Shown: piece by piece, positions 34,690 to 43,871 of the stretch | How positions within the stretch are numbered: the first letter of the stretch is position 1 | How the letters are laid out: the number at the start of each line of letters is the position of its first letter | DNA from: Phaeodactylibacter luteus | Lineage (GTDB): Bacteria > Bacteroidota > Bacteroidia > Chitinophagales > Saprospiraceae | NCBI RefSeq assembly: GCF_007993045.1 | Contig: NZ_VOOR01000007.1 | Span: forward strand, 1 to 64,000 | Direction: 5' to 3' | DNA length: 64,000 bases | Notes under the pieces: generated by a model | Database searches by the model: none | Seen by the model: only the letters and a program-made list of their open reading frames with translations | What the model was told of the DNA's origin: nothing | Made by a program: the position numbers and the translations under genes

Positions 34690-37600
34690 TTATTGCTTGA
34701 CCCACTTGAGGGTGTGCCTGCCCTCATTCAGGATGACCTGCACCAGGTATTGGCCAGCTGGCCAGGCAGCCGCATCGAGGGCTATCTCAGAGACGCCAGA
34801 AGAGAGCCGCGCCAAATGGGAGGCTACCTGCTGCCCCTGAAGGTTGTACACTTCAATTACCGCATCTTTGGTGCTTTGTGCTGCAATCCTGACCGAAAGC
34901 TGAGCTGACCCCGGGTTTGGCGAAAGTACAATAGGGCGCTGCACCTCGGCCGTGCTGCCCGTATTTAAGGTCATAGCGCCCAAGCGTATATTGTCCAGCA
35001 AGATATTGTCACCACGGTTGAAGGGGTCGAAAGCTTTGCCCATGCCCGTGCGGGTCTCAAAACAGATCTCAACCTGCTGCCCCTCGTAGGCGGACAAGTC
35101 AGCCATTTTATTTTCAAAAGGCCCCGTGGCCAGCGACTCCGGGATGTACACCCCGCCTAAAGGCTCACCATCTACAAGCAGGCGCATCGCACAGACCCTT
35201 GGGCTGCTGCCCGGCACCTGATTGGACAAAAACACGGGAGACCAAGACTGTTTAAAGTCAAAGGTCAGCACGGGGTCTGATATTTGAGAAAGATCAGCGC
35301 AAAGGCAAACCTCAGCACCATAATCGGCATTCAACTGCCAAATTTCGTCGTTCGTGCCAGGCAGGATAAATTGGCCCTGCTCGTAAGCGGCGTAGCTATT
35401 GGTCCCTGTTATCTGTAGCCCCAAGCCTCCTGTAGCAGCAGCTTCTTGCGTCAAGCCTACAGCTACCCCTTCGCCAGACAGGACAAAAAAGGAATCCAGA
35501 GCTTCCTCCGCCCCCTCAAAGGTGAGCAGGCCTTGTTCTTCCACAGGGATGGGGTTGGGGGCCTGCCATTGCAAAAGCGTATCGTTGGCATTGAGGTAAT
35601 CCGGCCCATAACTGACCCAAACATCAAAGCTGTTCGCCCGCTGTACAGGGATGCTTGCCTGGGTTTGGAAAACATGGGTAAACGCTTGCCCACGGTAAAG
35701 GGTCTGTGGCACTGTGGTAGCCTCAGAAACCACCGCCCCCCCATTGAGGCGGTAAGAAACGGTGAGGGGCTCGCCTGCTGCAATGGAGTCGCAGCCCAAA
35801 AAGACTATATCTGCGGCCACAGTTTCATCGCCCAAAAAACAGCCGGGGCCGGGCTGGCCTACGTTACCGGTTTTCAAATCTACATTCTGAGCCAGGATAT
35901 TGTCTATGCGCAGCACCAGCGTGTCATTTTGGGATATATTATCCCCTGCCAGGGCCGACCAGATTCTCACTTCATGGTTGGCCGGGGCTGCCAGTGCCGC
36001 TGCTGGGGCAGAGAAGGCAAAGCTGAGGGTGTCTTGGTGCTGAAGCGCAGCAGGCAAGAAAAGGGTATCGGCAAAGACCGCTCCACCGTTGACCTGAAAT
36101 GCGAGCGGGATGGGAGTGCCTGGCGCCAAACTGCTGTTGCAGCTCTCAAATGCTAAGCTGATTTCCAAGAGGCCGTCCTCCGGGAAGCCACAGGACAGGG
36201 AGTCTACATTGAGCAGTGCAAGGGGGCGCAGGTCATTTTCCGCAAAGGGCTCCCCTACCCCGACAGCCTGCCAGGCTGCAGTGGCTTGTGCAACCTCAAA
36301 ACTGCAAGGCCCGTAGAGGTCTTCCGCAGCGAGGATGCTGCCAATCCTTGCATCGTGGTAGCCCGAAAGCTCGGTCAGGTAGAACTGAAGGTTGCGGAAG
36401 GCGATAGCTGCGGCAGTGTCCAGCCCTAGCCCGTCCACGGAAAAAGTGTCCATATTATCATTGGTGCCAGCACCGCCTTCTGTCAACAGGTAAAACCAGT
36501 GGTTTTGCACACCGCTATTGGTATGTACGCCGCCATTGTCGCCGGAGCCATCAAACCAACGGCTCCCCAGGTAAGTATCAGGGTGGCCATCCTGTCCGGG
36601 ATCAGCCATATTCCTGAACCCATCGCTCTGCAGGTCTGCATCCTCTGCTATGGTCCAGTCAGCCAGTTCTGGCGTAGCATAGAACTCTACGACTGCACCG
36701 AAAATATCACTGAAAGACTCGTTCAGAGCCCCGCTTTCGTCTTGGTAAATCAGGCCTGCCGTATTTTGGGTGATGCCGTGCACAAACTCGTGGGCCACTA
36801 CATCCATCGTAGCCAGAGAAGAGAAGGTGGAGTTGTTGCCATCGCCGAAGGTGGACCAGCTTCCGTTCCAGAAAGCGTTTACAACGTTGTTGCCGAAGTG
36901 CACATAGCTGATGAGGGGCATGCTGTCGCCATCCACCCCGATGTAGTTGTGCTTTTCCGCGAAATAATCGAAGGTCATCTCTGCGCCCCAGTGGGCATCA
37001 GTAGCCACCTCGTCCTGATTGGCATTGAAGTTGTCCCAGTAATTGTCTTGATCCCAAAAGTCTACTGCATCTTCTACATCCTCCCGCTTGCGCAGATTAT
37101 AGGTCTCTATGCCTCCGCCGCGGGTGGTTTCCACCAAGCGGAAGGAGTCTGTGCCGACAGAATCGGTGACAATGGTGCGCTGCCCACTGTACTTGGTCTC
37201 CGCCTGGGCAGGAGTATTTTGCGTATGCAGAAGGTTGAGCTGCAGCAGCAGGGCGCCCGAATAGGCGTCGAGATAAACCCCTTCCCTCATTTGCGGCTGT
37301 TGTGCCTGTACGGTCATGCGGTAAGCCAGGCGTGGGGAGCTCAGCCCCTTGCTGAGGCCGTGCCAAGCCCATACGAGCTCCGGTTGCGGGTAAAAAGAAG
37401 TATCCGGGTTGCCAGTGATGCGCTTCAGCATGCGCTCCGCCCCCCAGCTTTCCCAGGAGTAGCGCTGCGCAGGCACTGCCCGGAGCGCTGCCCGGACTGC
37501 CTGCGCCTCGGTCAGCACCGCGCTGACCGGCTGATGCCCCAGCCCTTTGGCCCACCTCCCGTTCAGCATAGTTGGCGCTCCGCCACGGGTATGTACCAGC

Positions 37601-37917
37601 AGCTGTGCGCCTGCTACTTTTATGCCATCGTGGTACTGCTGAAAGCGGTAGTGTTTCATGCCCAGAGCATCCTGCTGCACCTTTGTCAGCCGGAAGGTGG
37701 TGCCCGGCCCAAGCCCCAATGCTGCATGCGAGGCGCGCAGCAGCGCAGCGGGGCTCAGCCCTGCGCCATTATGCACTTCGTACCAATACCCGCTGTCATC
37801 CATCGGGATGAGCCGGGCGCTGCTCTGCCCTGCCGGGCCAGGCGCTGGAAGCTGAAAAGACCAACCCAAAAAGGGCAATGCAAAGCTTGCCATGAGAACG
37901 TAGAGGAGTTTTTTCAT
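34690..37917 (-). CDS. M4-family (thermolysin-like) metalloprotease with T9SS sorting domain
   Basis: 1075 residues, exported. The order is signal peptide, FTP/PepSY-type propeptide (about 45-215), M4 catalytic domain (about 240-560), beta-sandwich modules (about 575-960) and a type A T9SS sorting domain (VLSPNPGSAQLSVRIA ... AGQYLVQVILNEG). The zinc motif HEFVH is at His376-His380 (Glu377 catalytic), with the third ligand Glu400 in GALNESFSD. Downstream DGSGDNGGVHTNSGVQNHWFY supplies the second catalytic His region. Predicted secreted endopeptidase for nutrient acquisition or processing of secreted proteins. Confidence 0.93.
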   Translation of the reverse strand: MKKLLYVLMASFALPFLGWSFQLPAPGPAGQSSARLIPMDDSGYWYEVHNGAGLSPAALLRASHAALGLGPGTTFRLTKVQQDALGMKHYRFQQYHDGIKVAGAQLLVHTRGGAPTMLNGRWAKGLGHQPVSAVLTEAQAVRAALRAVPAQRYSWESWGAERMLKRITGNPDTSFYPQPELVWAWHGLSKGLSSPRLAYRMTVQAQQPQMREGVYLDAYSGALLLQLNLLHTQNTPAQAETKYSGQRTIVTDSVGTDSFRLVETTRGGGIETYNLRKREDVEDAVDFWDQDNYWDNFNANQDEVATDAHWGAEMTFDYFAEKHNYIGVDGDSMPLISYVHFGNNVVNAFWNGSWSTFGDGNNSTFSSLATMDVVAHEFVHGITQNTAGLIYQDESGALNESFSDIFGAVVEFYATPELADWTIAEDADLQSDGFRNMADPGQDGHPDTYLGSRWFDGSGDNGGVHTNSGVQNHWFYLLTEGGAGTNDNMDTFSVDGLGLDTAAAIAFRNLQFYLTELSGYHDARIGSILAAEDLYGPCSFEVAQATAAWQAVGVGEPFAENDLRPLALLNVDSLSCGFPEDGLLEISLAFESCNSSLAPGTPIPLAFQVNGGAVFADTLFLPAALQHQDTLSFAFSAPAAALAAPANHEVRIWSALAGDNISQNDTLVLRIDNILAQNVDLKTGNVGQPGPGCFLGDETVAADIVFLGCDSIAAGEPLTVSYRLNGGAVVSEATTVPQTLYRGQAFTHVFQTQASIPVQRANSFDVWVSYGPDYLNANDTLLQWQAPNPIPVEEQGLLTFEGAEEALDSFFVLSGEGVAVGLTQEAAATGGLGLQITGTNSYAAYEQGQFILPGTNDEIWQLNADYGAEVCLCADLSQISDPVLTFDFKQSWSPVFLSNQVPGSSPRVCAMRLLVDGEPLGGVYIPESLATGPFENKMADLSAYEGQQVEICFETRTGMGKAFDPFNRGDNILLDNIRLGAMTLNTGSTAEVQRPIVLSPNPGSAQLSVRIAAQSTKDAVIEVYNLQGQQVASHLARLSSGVSEIALDAAAWPAGQYLVQVILNEGRHTLKWVKQ

Positions 37918-38150
37918 AGGAAGGGTGTATTTAGAGCTTACTGGGGCTTTAGCAATGGGGCTTCAACCGTCCAATTTTCCGGCTAGAAAGCCAAAAAACC
38001 TACAAGCTCGAAGAAGGAAATAAGCAAAGGGCTTAGCCTAATGGGAAACTACTGAAAATGAGACAATAGGCTAAAACAGAAGGCTAATATGGCCAAAAGG
38101 TTGCAAAATCCAGCTTAGCACATATTCGGAGCTCGTTCCTTTTGCCAATC

Positions 38151-38332
38151 GGGCGCAAACCAGATTGTCGTTTTTTTGGGGGCCTGCCCCTGCCGTGAGG
38201 GCAGGTGCCGCTATGCTACGGGGCTCGCTCTTCGCTCGGCCTTATCAGGCCTGCCGCCCCTTCGCAGCGCTAGGCCAATGCCAAGCTAGAGCCCCCATAG
38301 CATAAACGCCTGCGACATTTTGGTTCACGCCC
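38151..38332 (-). repeat. Interspersed palindromic repeat, copy 7
   Basis: Inverted copy, GGGCGCAAACC to GGTTCACGCCC, in the 550-bp gap between the M4 protease start and the rlmF end. The remaining sequence (37918-38150 and 38333-38470) shows no gene. Confidence 0.85.
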
Positions 38333-38470
38333 TGCCAATCAATGCTTTTTTTGCCTGGCTTCCTTACTGAATTCCCATTGCCTGCTCAACCCAATTGTAG
38401 TGGCTTCGCCAGAGCCCTGCCGGCTCAACAGGCAGGCATATAGCCTGACCAAAACGCTCCGGACAAACGC

Positions 38471-39412
38471 CTACTGCCAACGGAATCGCGCCCAGTCGCG
38501 CTGCAGTGGGGCGCTGAGGTAGGTCCAGCACAGCATATGGCTTACTTTCTGCCCTTGCCCCATGGGCTGTACATGTACCGCATTCGCCCCTGACTCGTTC
38601 AGCAGTCGCTCAAAATAAGGCAGGTGTGCACTACGCGAGACCAACGTGGTGTACCAAAAGCACCTTGTGGGCAGCTCCCGGCTTTCGCTGATGTAACGCG
38701 TTATGAACCCGCGCTCCCCTCCTTCGCACCAGAGCTCGCCTGCCTGCCCTGCAAAGTTCCGCCCGGCAGCTGCCTTGCCCAGCTTCCGCCATTTCCGCTC
38801 GTTCTCTTCTGCTGCGGCAGCAGCGGAAGCATAGAAAGGGGGGTTGCAGGCCACTGCGTCATAAACAGCCTTGCCTGTGATAGCCCCTTTCAACACCTGG
38901 CCAGGGTCTTGCTGCAAGCTTATGCTGACCCCTGCTTTGAAATGGGGGTTGGCAGCAAGATGGGCAGCTAGCGCCTGCAGCGCTTCCGGGCTGATATCCA
39001 CTCCATGGAAAGACCAGCCGTAGAGCGCCCTGCCAAGAATGGGGTAAATGCCGCTTGCGCCTACCCCAATATCGAGGATTTGGACGCCCCCGCCATGGGG
39101 TGGCTGCCCGCCGTTCCCACTGCCTAGCAGATCAGCCAAATAATGCACATAATCTGCCCGGCCAGGCACCGGAGGGCAGAGGCTGCCTTCGGGGATAGAC
39201 CATTCTTGGTAGCCATAGGCGTCCGCCAGCAGGCTTTTATTAAGCAATAATACGGCCTTCGGGTCGGAAAAATCTATGGTGAGCTGGCCGGAAGGGGAAG
39301 GTGACACATAAGCTGAAAGCGCTGGGCAAGCCTGCACCAGCTTGGCAAAGTCATACCCGTCCCGGTGAACGTTGCGGGGGTGCAATTGGTGTTTTGGCAT
39401 TTTTTGCTGCAT
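38471..39412 (-). CDS. rlmF: 23S rRNA (adenine(1618)-N6)-methyltransferase
   Basis: 313 residues from the ATG at 39412 (MQQKMPKHQLHPRNVHRDGYDF); ATG 39400 is an alternative. Methylates A1618 of 23S rRNA with S-adenosylmethionine. Visible are the family N-terminus, ILDIGVGASGIYPILG (SAM-binding motif I) and CNPPFYAS (NPPF target-adenine motif), plus FWYTTLVSRSAHLP. Its start lies 1 bp after the map stop, so the two are probably coexpressed and translation-coupled. Confidence 0.92.
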   Translation of the reverse strand: MQQKMPKHQLHPRNVHRDGYDFAKLVQACPALSAYVSPSPSGQLTIDFSDPKAVLLLNKSLLADAYGYQEWSIPEGSLCPPVPGRADYVHYLADLLGSGNGGQPPHGGGVQILDIGVGASGIYPILGRALYGWSFHGVDISPEALQALAAHLAANPHFKAGVSISLQQDPGQVLKGAITGKAVYDAVACNPPFYASAAAAAEENERKWRKLGKAAAGRNFAGQAGELWCEGGERGFITRYISESRELPTRCFWYTTLVSRSAHLPYFERLLNESGANAVHVQPMGQGQKVSHMLCWTYLSAPLQRDWARFRWQ

Positions 39413-39413
39413 A

Positions 39414-40181
39414 TCATTGATAAGGTATACCGTTGTTGCGGGTGAGCACCACAGGAAAATCTTCCGTAATGAGGAGGGTATGCTCATGCTGCGCAATGAA
39501 ACCGCCATCTTCCCCTACCATAGTCCACCCATCTTCCAGCTCATAAACGTATTCGCTTTGGGTAGAAATAAAGGTCTCTAAGGCGATCGCTGTGCCAGCC
39601 TGAAGCACATCTGTGTTGTAAACATCCCGAAAACAGGGTACTTCTTCTGGGCTTTCGTGCAGGGAGCGCCCAATGCCGTGCCCACAGAGGTTGCGGATGA
39701 CCCTGAGCCCCCGTTTCTTTGCTTCCTGCTCGATATAGGCGCCCAGGTCTGCAATGCGTACCCCGTGCTTAGCCCTTGGGATGGCCAGCCGGAGGATATC
39801 CATCGAAGCCTGTACCAGCCCCCCTAGGTTTTGCAGGTCTTTACCTAAAATGAAAGAGCCCCCGTTGTCACCGTAATAGCCATCAACCGCAGCAGAGACG
39901 TCAATATTGACCAAATCTCCTTCTTTAAGGATCTTCTCAGCGGTAGGGATGCCATGGCAGGCTTCTTCGTTGACGCAGATGCAGGCACAACCCGGAAATC
40001 CGTAATCCCTGGACGGGGCTGGATCCGCGCCAAAGCCCTCGAGGAGCCTGCGGCCGTACTCGTCCAGTTCGAGCGTGCTCATGCCAGGCTGTGCAAAGGC
40101 TTGCATCTGACGAAGGGTTTGAGCCACTGCTTCGCCAGCGCGTTTCATGCCTTCGAGGTCTTCCAGGGTAGCCACGTACAT
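39414..40181 (-). CDS. map: Type I methionine aminopeptidase
   Basis: 255 residues from the ATG at 40181 (MYVATLEDLEGMKRAG); the open frame continues upstream but the extension is not homologous-looking. Removes initiator methionine. Metal and substrate residues are visible: His in ACHGIPTAEK, Asp in VNIDVSAAV and GYYGDNG, His in CGHGIGRSLHESPE, Glu in ALETFIS, and Glu in AQHEHTLLIT. Family length matches. Confidence 0.94.
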   Translation of the reverse strand: MYVATLEDLEGMKRAGEAVAQTLRQMQAFAQPGMSTLELDEYGRRLLEGFGADPAPSRDYGFPGCACICVNEEACHGIPTAEKILKEGDLVNIDVSAAVDGYYGDNGGSFILGKDLQNLGGLVQASMDILRLAIPRAKHGVRIADLGAYIEQEAKKRGLRVIRNLCGHGIGRSLHESPEEVPCFRDVYNTDVLQAGTAIALETFISTQSEYVYELEDGWTMVGEDGGFIAQHEHTLLITEDFPVVLTRNNGIPYQ

Positions 40182-40324
40182 ACGGGGTCGTCTTTTGGGT
40201 GAAGTCGCGAAGTTAGGAAAAAGGGGCTTTATAAAAGGAGCGTAAAACCCACATGCCTTTAGCCTTTGGGATGCAAGCGACAAATATTGTATATCTGCAC
40301 GGTCAGTATGAGACATTGAAACCT

Positions 40325-40440
40325 CGTAAGGGGCTTGCGAGTACACGGGTGGAGCGACTGTAAGACGTCTAACTTCTTAGGAGGCAGTAGGCAAGTTGCT
40401 GTGCAACTAGAAGCCCATTTGTCTTTAGCAAATGGGTAGT
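40325..40440 (+). mobile_element. Truncated IS200/IS605-type right end, possible orphan omega-RNA
   Basis: GGAGGCAGTAGGCAAGTTGC, a hairpin AGTTGC-TGT-GCAACT, then CTAGAAG and a second hairpin CCCATTTG/CAAATGGG followed by TAGT resemble the 3' end of IS1341-type TnpB elements (stem-loop and right end). No tnpB is present: the map gene abuts it on the left. Structure is seen; the IS identity is an inference from recognised motif style. Confidence 0.45.
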
Positions 40441-40567
40441 CCCCCCACCCCGCTCAAACGTGCCAAGCTAAGCATCCGTTTGAAGGTCATTGCCATTGCC
40501 AACTAACACACTGTGGCCCCGGCTCCCCAGCAGGCTACAAACACATAGCGCTTAAAGCCTTGCCAAT

Positions 40568-40947
40568 GGGGCGCAGAGGCTTAGCCTGGCATCGGCCTAG
40601 CGCTGCGAAGGGGTGTAAGAGCTAGTTAGGATTTTACACTTCGGGCTGCTCTTGCCGAATTTTGTCCTGCTCTTCGTTGTTCTTCGGTCACGTAGCTAAG
40701 GCTATTGGATTCAAGAATGGGGCCCTTTGTCCCATTCTTGAATATATCACGCCTCGATCAGGACAAAATTTGGCTGCGTTCGCTCCAAAAGTAAAATCCT
40801 AACTAGCTCTTAGCCCGACAGGGCCGAGCGGACAGCGAGCCCCGAAGCATAGCGGCTCCTGCCCGCTGCACCCACCCTTGCGGCAGGGGCAGGCCCCTAT
40901 CCTTACGGAGGGGGCAGGCCCAAAAAACCATAACAATCGGGTTGGCG
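40568..40947 (+). repeat. Interspersed palindromic repeat, copy 8, interrupted by a MITE
   Basis: Begins GGGGCGCAGAGG (degenerate) and ends GGGTTGGCG, just before the nrdJ terminator. Interrupted at exactly the same position as copy 5. Confidence 0.8.
40618..40810 (+). mobile_element. MITE-like insertion inside repeat copy 8
   Basis: 193 bp. Termini GAGCTAGTTAGGATTTTAC on one end and its perfect inverse on the other. Flanked by TAA and TTA. The interior matches the copy 5 element but has an extra palindrome (13-bp arms ATTCAAGAATGGG / CCCATTCTTGAAT) at its centre. Confidence 0.78.
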
Positions 40948-40988
40948 AAAAAAAATGCCCTGCTGTTGTCTCTTGGGCACAGCAGGGC
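40947..40988 (-). terminator. Terminator of nrdJ
   Basis: 10-bp stem GCCCTGCTGT / ACAGCAGGGC, 12-nt loop, followed on the minus strand by eight T. Confidence 0.9.
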
Positions 40989-41016
40989 GGTATTCAAATA
41001 GAATACGAAATTTATT

Positions 41017-43581
41017 TTATCCGCACTCGGAATGGCCGCAGCTCTTGCAGATCAGACAGCCTTCCTTGTAGATCAGCCCGTCTTGATCCCCACAGCTCGG
41101 GCAGGCGCTCTCCGCAGCCTTGGTCCCATCGGGCACAAACTGCTTCAAGGCACGGACCACCCCATTCTTCCAGGTGTTGATGTAATCTTCTTCTACGTTG
41201 AGCCCTTCTACAAGGTCTACCACATAAGGGATGGGCATACCGTGGCGCAGCACCCCAGAAATAAGCTTGGCGTAATTCCAGTATTCTTTATCGAAAGAGC
41301 GGGACAGCCCCTCTATCGTTACCCGGTAGCCCTGCTTGTCCTCGAATTGCAGGTCGTAGCGGTTGTTGCCCTCTTCATCCTGGTTTTTGATGACCCAGCC
41401 CCCGGTCACATAGCCCGGTATGATGAAGATGTCTTCAGATTTGCCGGTGAAAATCTCGTAGGGGCGGTTCTCAAATAGCCCGATCACCGCGATCCAGTCT
41501 TCGGAATTGTTTTTGAACCGGACCACAGCCGCTTCGAGGCGCTCAGGGCGCTTGGGCGACATGGTCTCCCGGAAGGCAGTGCCTTCCTTTTTCTTCTCCT
41601 TATCGGAAATAAGGACACCGGAGCGGGAGCCGTCCCGGTAAATGGTGCAGCCTTTGCAGCCGGACTCCCAGGCCGTTTCGTAGATTTTCTTGACCATGTC
41701 TTCGGTGGTCTCTTCTGGCACATTGACGGTGACGCTGATGGAGTGGTCTACCCACTTCTGAATGGCCCCTTGCATCTTGACCTTCTGCACCCAGTCCACA
41801 TCATTGGCAGTAGCTTTGTGGTAAGGCGACTGCTCGATAAGCGGCTGAAGGTCTTCGGAGGGCATGTGCCGTACGGCCTCTACATCGTGCCCATTGGCAG
41901 ACAGCCAGTCTAGGAACTTGTGGTGGAAAACGTTGTACTCTTCCCAGTGGTCGCCCACCTCGTCGATGAAAGATACCTTAGCGTCCTTATCGCTGGGGTT
42001 CACCTTGCGGCGGCGCTTGTAAGTGATGAGGAAGGCCGGCTCGATCCCGCTCGCGGTCTGCGTCATCAGGCTTGTGGTGCCCGTAGGCGCTATGGTGAGC
42101 AGGGCGATGTTGCGGCGGCCGTGGGCCAGCATTTCCTCGTACAAGGCGGGGTCAGCTTCTCTGAGCCGGTTGATGAACGGGTTCTCCGCCTCCCGTGCAG
42201 AATCGTAGACAGGGAACGCCCCCCTTTCTTTGGCCATCACGGCAGAAGAGCGGTAAGCGTTGATGGCCAGTGTCTTGTGCACTTTGGTACTGAACTCAAT
42301 GCCTTCGTCGGAGCCATAGCGCAAGCCTAATGCGGCAAGCATATCGCCTTCGGCAGTAATGCCTACGCCTGTCCGGCGGCCGTTTACACAGGCTTTGCGG
42401 ATTTTCTTCCAGAGCTCATACTCGGTCTGCTTGATATCTTCAGGCTCCGGGTCATTTTCTATTTTCACCAAAATGCGTTCGATCTTTTCGATCTCGAGGT
42501 CGATGATATCATCCATGATCCGCTGTGCCATCTGCACATGCTGCCCAAATTTCTCAAAATTGAACGCTGCTTTGGCGGTAAAGGGGTGGTCGACATAGCT
42601 GTACAGGTTGATGGCCAACAGGCGGCAGCTGTCGTAGGGGCAGAGCGGTATTTCGCCACAAGGGTTGGTGGATATGGTCTGATAGCCCAGATCTGCGTAG
42701 CAGTCGGGGACCGACTCCCGGATGATGGTATCCCAAAAGAGGACCCCGGGCTCGGCCGACTTCCAAGCGTTGTGTATGATTTTCTGCCACAACCTTGCTG
42801 CGTCGACCTCTTTCTCGTAGACCGGGCTGTCGGAATCGATTGGGTACTGCTGTTTGTAAGGCTTGTTTTGAATGGCAGCCCGCATGAACTCATCGTCGAT
42901 GCGCACCGATACATTAGCGCCCGTTACCTTGCCTTGTTCGAGTTTAGCGTCAATGAAGCCCTCTGCGTCGGGGTGCTTGCTCGAGACCGTCAGCATCAGG
43001 GCGCCACGGCGGCCGTCCTGTGCTACCTCTCGGGTAGAATTGGAGTAGCGCTCCATGAAAGGCACTATGCCGGTAGAAGTCAGCGCGCTGTTCATGACCG
43101 GCGAGCCTTTCGGCCTCAGGTGGGAAAGGTCTTGCCCTACCCCGCCCCGGCGCTTCATGAGCTGTACCTGCTCCTCATCGGCTTTGGCGATCCCCCCGTA
43201 GGAGTCCGCGCCACTGCCGATCACAAAGCAATTGGACAGGGAGGAGACCTGAAAGGGGTTTCCGATACCTGCCATTGGGCTGCCTTGGGGGACGATATAG
43301 CGGAAACTTTTCAGCACTTCGTATACGGCTTCTTCAGACAACGGGTTAGGGTATTTCTCCTCTACGCGGGCAATTTCCCGCGCAATGCGGCGGTGCATGT
43401 CGTCGGGCGTGCGCTCATAGATGTTCCCATAGGAATCTTTCAGCGCGTATTTGTTGACCCAAACACTAGCGGCCAGGTCGTCGCCGTCAAAATATTCAAC
43501 GGAAGCTTTCAAAGCCTCCTCGTAGGTGTAAGTCTGATCATAATCGGTTTTGCTAACCGGTGGCATTGCTGACGTTTCCAT
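41017..43581 (-). CDS. nrdJ: Adenosylcobalamin-dependent (class II) ribonucleoside-diphosphate reductase
   Basis: 854 residues. Makes deoxyribonucleotides with a coenzyme B12 radical, oxygen-independently. NPCGEIPL contains Asn306, Cys308 and Glu310 (radical active site). SNCFVIG gives the first redox Cys and APTGTTSLMTQTASGIEP is the family C-terminal half signature. The C-terminus has a zinc-ribbon-like CPSCGDQDGL...CLICKSCG with possible redox role. No B12 riboswitch is evident in the leader; upstream is an inserted MITE-like element (43710-43871). Confidence 0.95.
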   Translation of the reverse strand: METSAMPPVSKTDYDQTYTYEEALKASVEYFDGDDLAASVWVNKYALKDSYGNIYERTPDDMHRRIAREIARVEEKYPNPLSEEAVYEVLKSFRYIVPQGSPMAGIGNPFQVSSLSNCFVIGSGADSYGGIAKADEEQVQLMKRRGGVGQDLSHLRPKGSPVMNSALTSTGIVPFMERYSNSTREVAQDGRRGALMLTVSSKHPDAEGFIDAKLEQGKVTGANVSVRIDDEFMRAAIQNKPYKQQYPIDSDSPVYEKEVDAARLWQKIIHNAWKSAEPGVLFWDTIIRESVPDCYADLGYQTISTNPCGEIPLCPYDSCRLLAINLYSYVDHPFTAKAAFNFEKFGQHVQMAQRIMDDIIDLEIEKIERILVKIENDPEPEDIKQTEYELWKKIRKACVNGRRTGVGITAEGDMLAALGLRYGSDEGIEFSTKVHKTLAINAYRSSAVMAKERGAFPVYDSAREAENPFINRLREADPALYEEMLAHGRRNIALLTIAPTGTTSLMTQTASGIEPAFLITYKRRRKVNPSDKDAKVSFIDEVGDHWEEYNVFHHKFLDWLSANGHDVEAVRHMPSEDLQPLIEQSPYHKATANDVDWVQKVKMQGAIQKWVDHSISVTVNVPEETTEDMVKKIYETAWESGCKGCTIYRDGSRSGVLISDKEKKKEGTAFRETMSPKRPERLEAAVVRFKNNSEDWIAVIGLFENRPYEIFTGKSEDIFIIPGYVTGGWVIKNQDEEGNNRYDLQFEDKQGYRVTIEGLSRSFDKEYWNYAKLISGVLRHGMPIPYVVDLVEGLNVEEDYINTWKNGVVRALKQFVPDGTKAAESACPSCGDQDGLIYKEGCLICKSCGHSECG

Positions 43582-43709
43582 TCTTAGTATGTTATATTAG
43601 GATTAGACATATCCTTTTACGGCCTGTACAAACCGCACAGGCAACGCTTACCTGAACATGACCTGCACAGGTTTGGCGCGAATTGTTTTCTCCAGTGGAA
43701 TGCTCTGAC

Positions 43710-43871
43710 TATAGTCCAACAACTTAAGATTTGTGAAATTATGGCGCAGCTATTTTCCAGCTCGCAAGGCGAAAAACGTAGGCGATGCCTAAGTATCGGC
43801 GAGGCTTTTGAACGCAGCGAAATGAAAAAAGAGCAAATCAAAAATCACAAATCTTGGGTTGGCGGACTATA
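43710..43871. mobile_element. MITE-like element with TATAGTCC termini
   Basis: 162 bp. Ends TATAGTCCAACAACTTAAGA and, inverted, TATAGTCCGCCAACCCAAGA, both followed by TTTGTGA. The interior contains CTATTTTCCAGCTCGCAAGG, also found (diverged) at 30980-31152. A solo end occurs at 18791-18829. It sits in the nrdJ upstream region. Confidence 0.7.

Noticed and set aside
36499-37986. 495-codon plus-strand frame opposite the M4 protease
   Set aside because: Antisense shadow of a gene with intact zinc-protease motifs.
40325-40440. Coding reading of the IS605-like end (GWSDCKTSNFLGG... to a stop)
   Set aside because: The frame is closed by an upstream in-frame stop within 40 bp and has no start; structure as RNA or IS end explains it better.
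43582-43709. Possible cobalamin riboswitch ahead of nrdJ
   Set aside because: A small hairpin (GCCTGT/ACAGGC) is present but no B12-box-like conserved segment or multi-stem layout was found.
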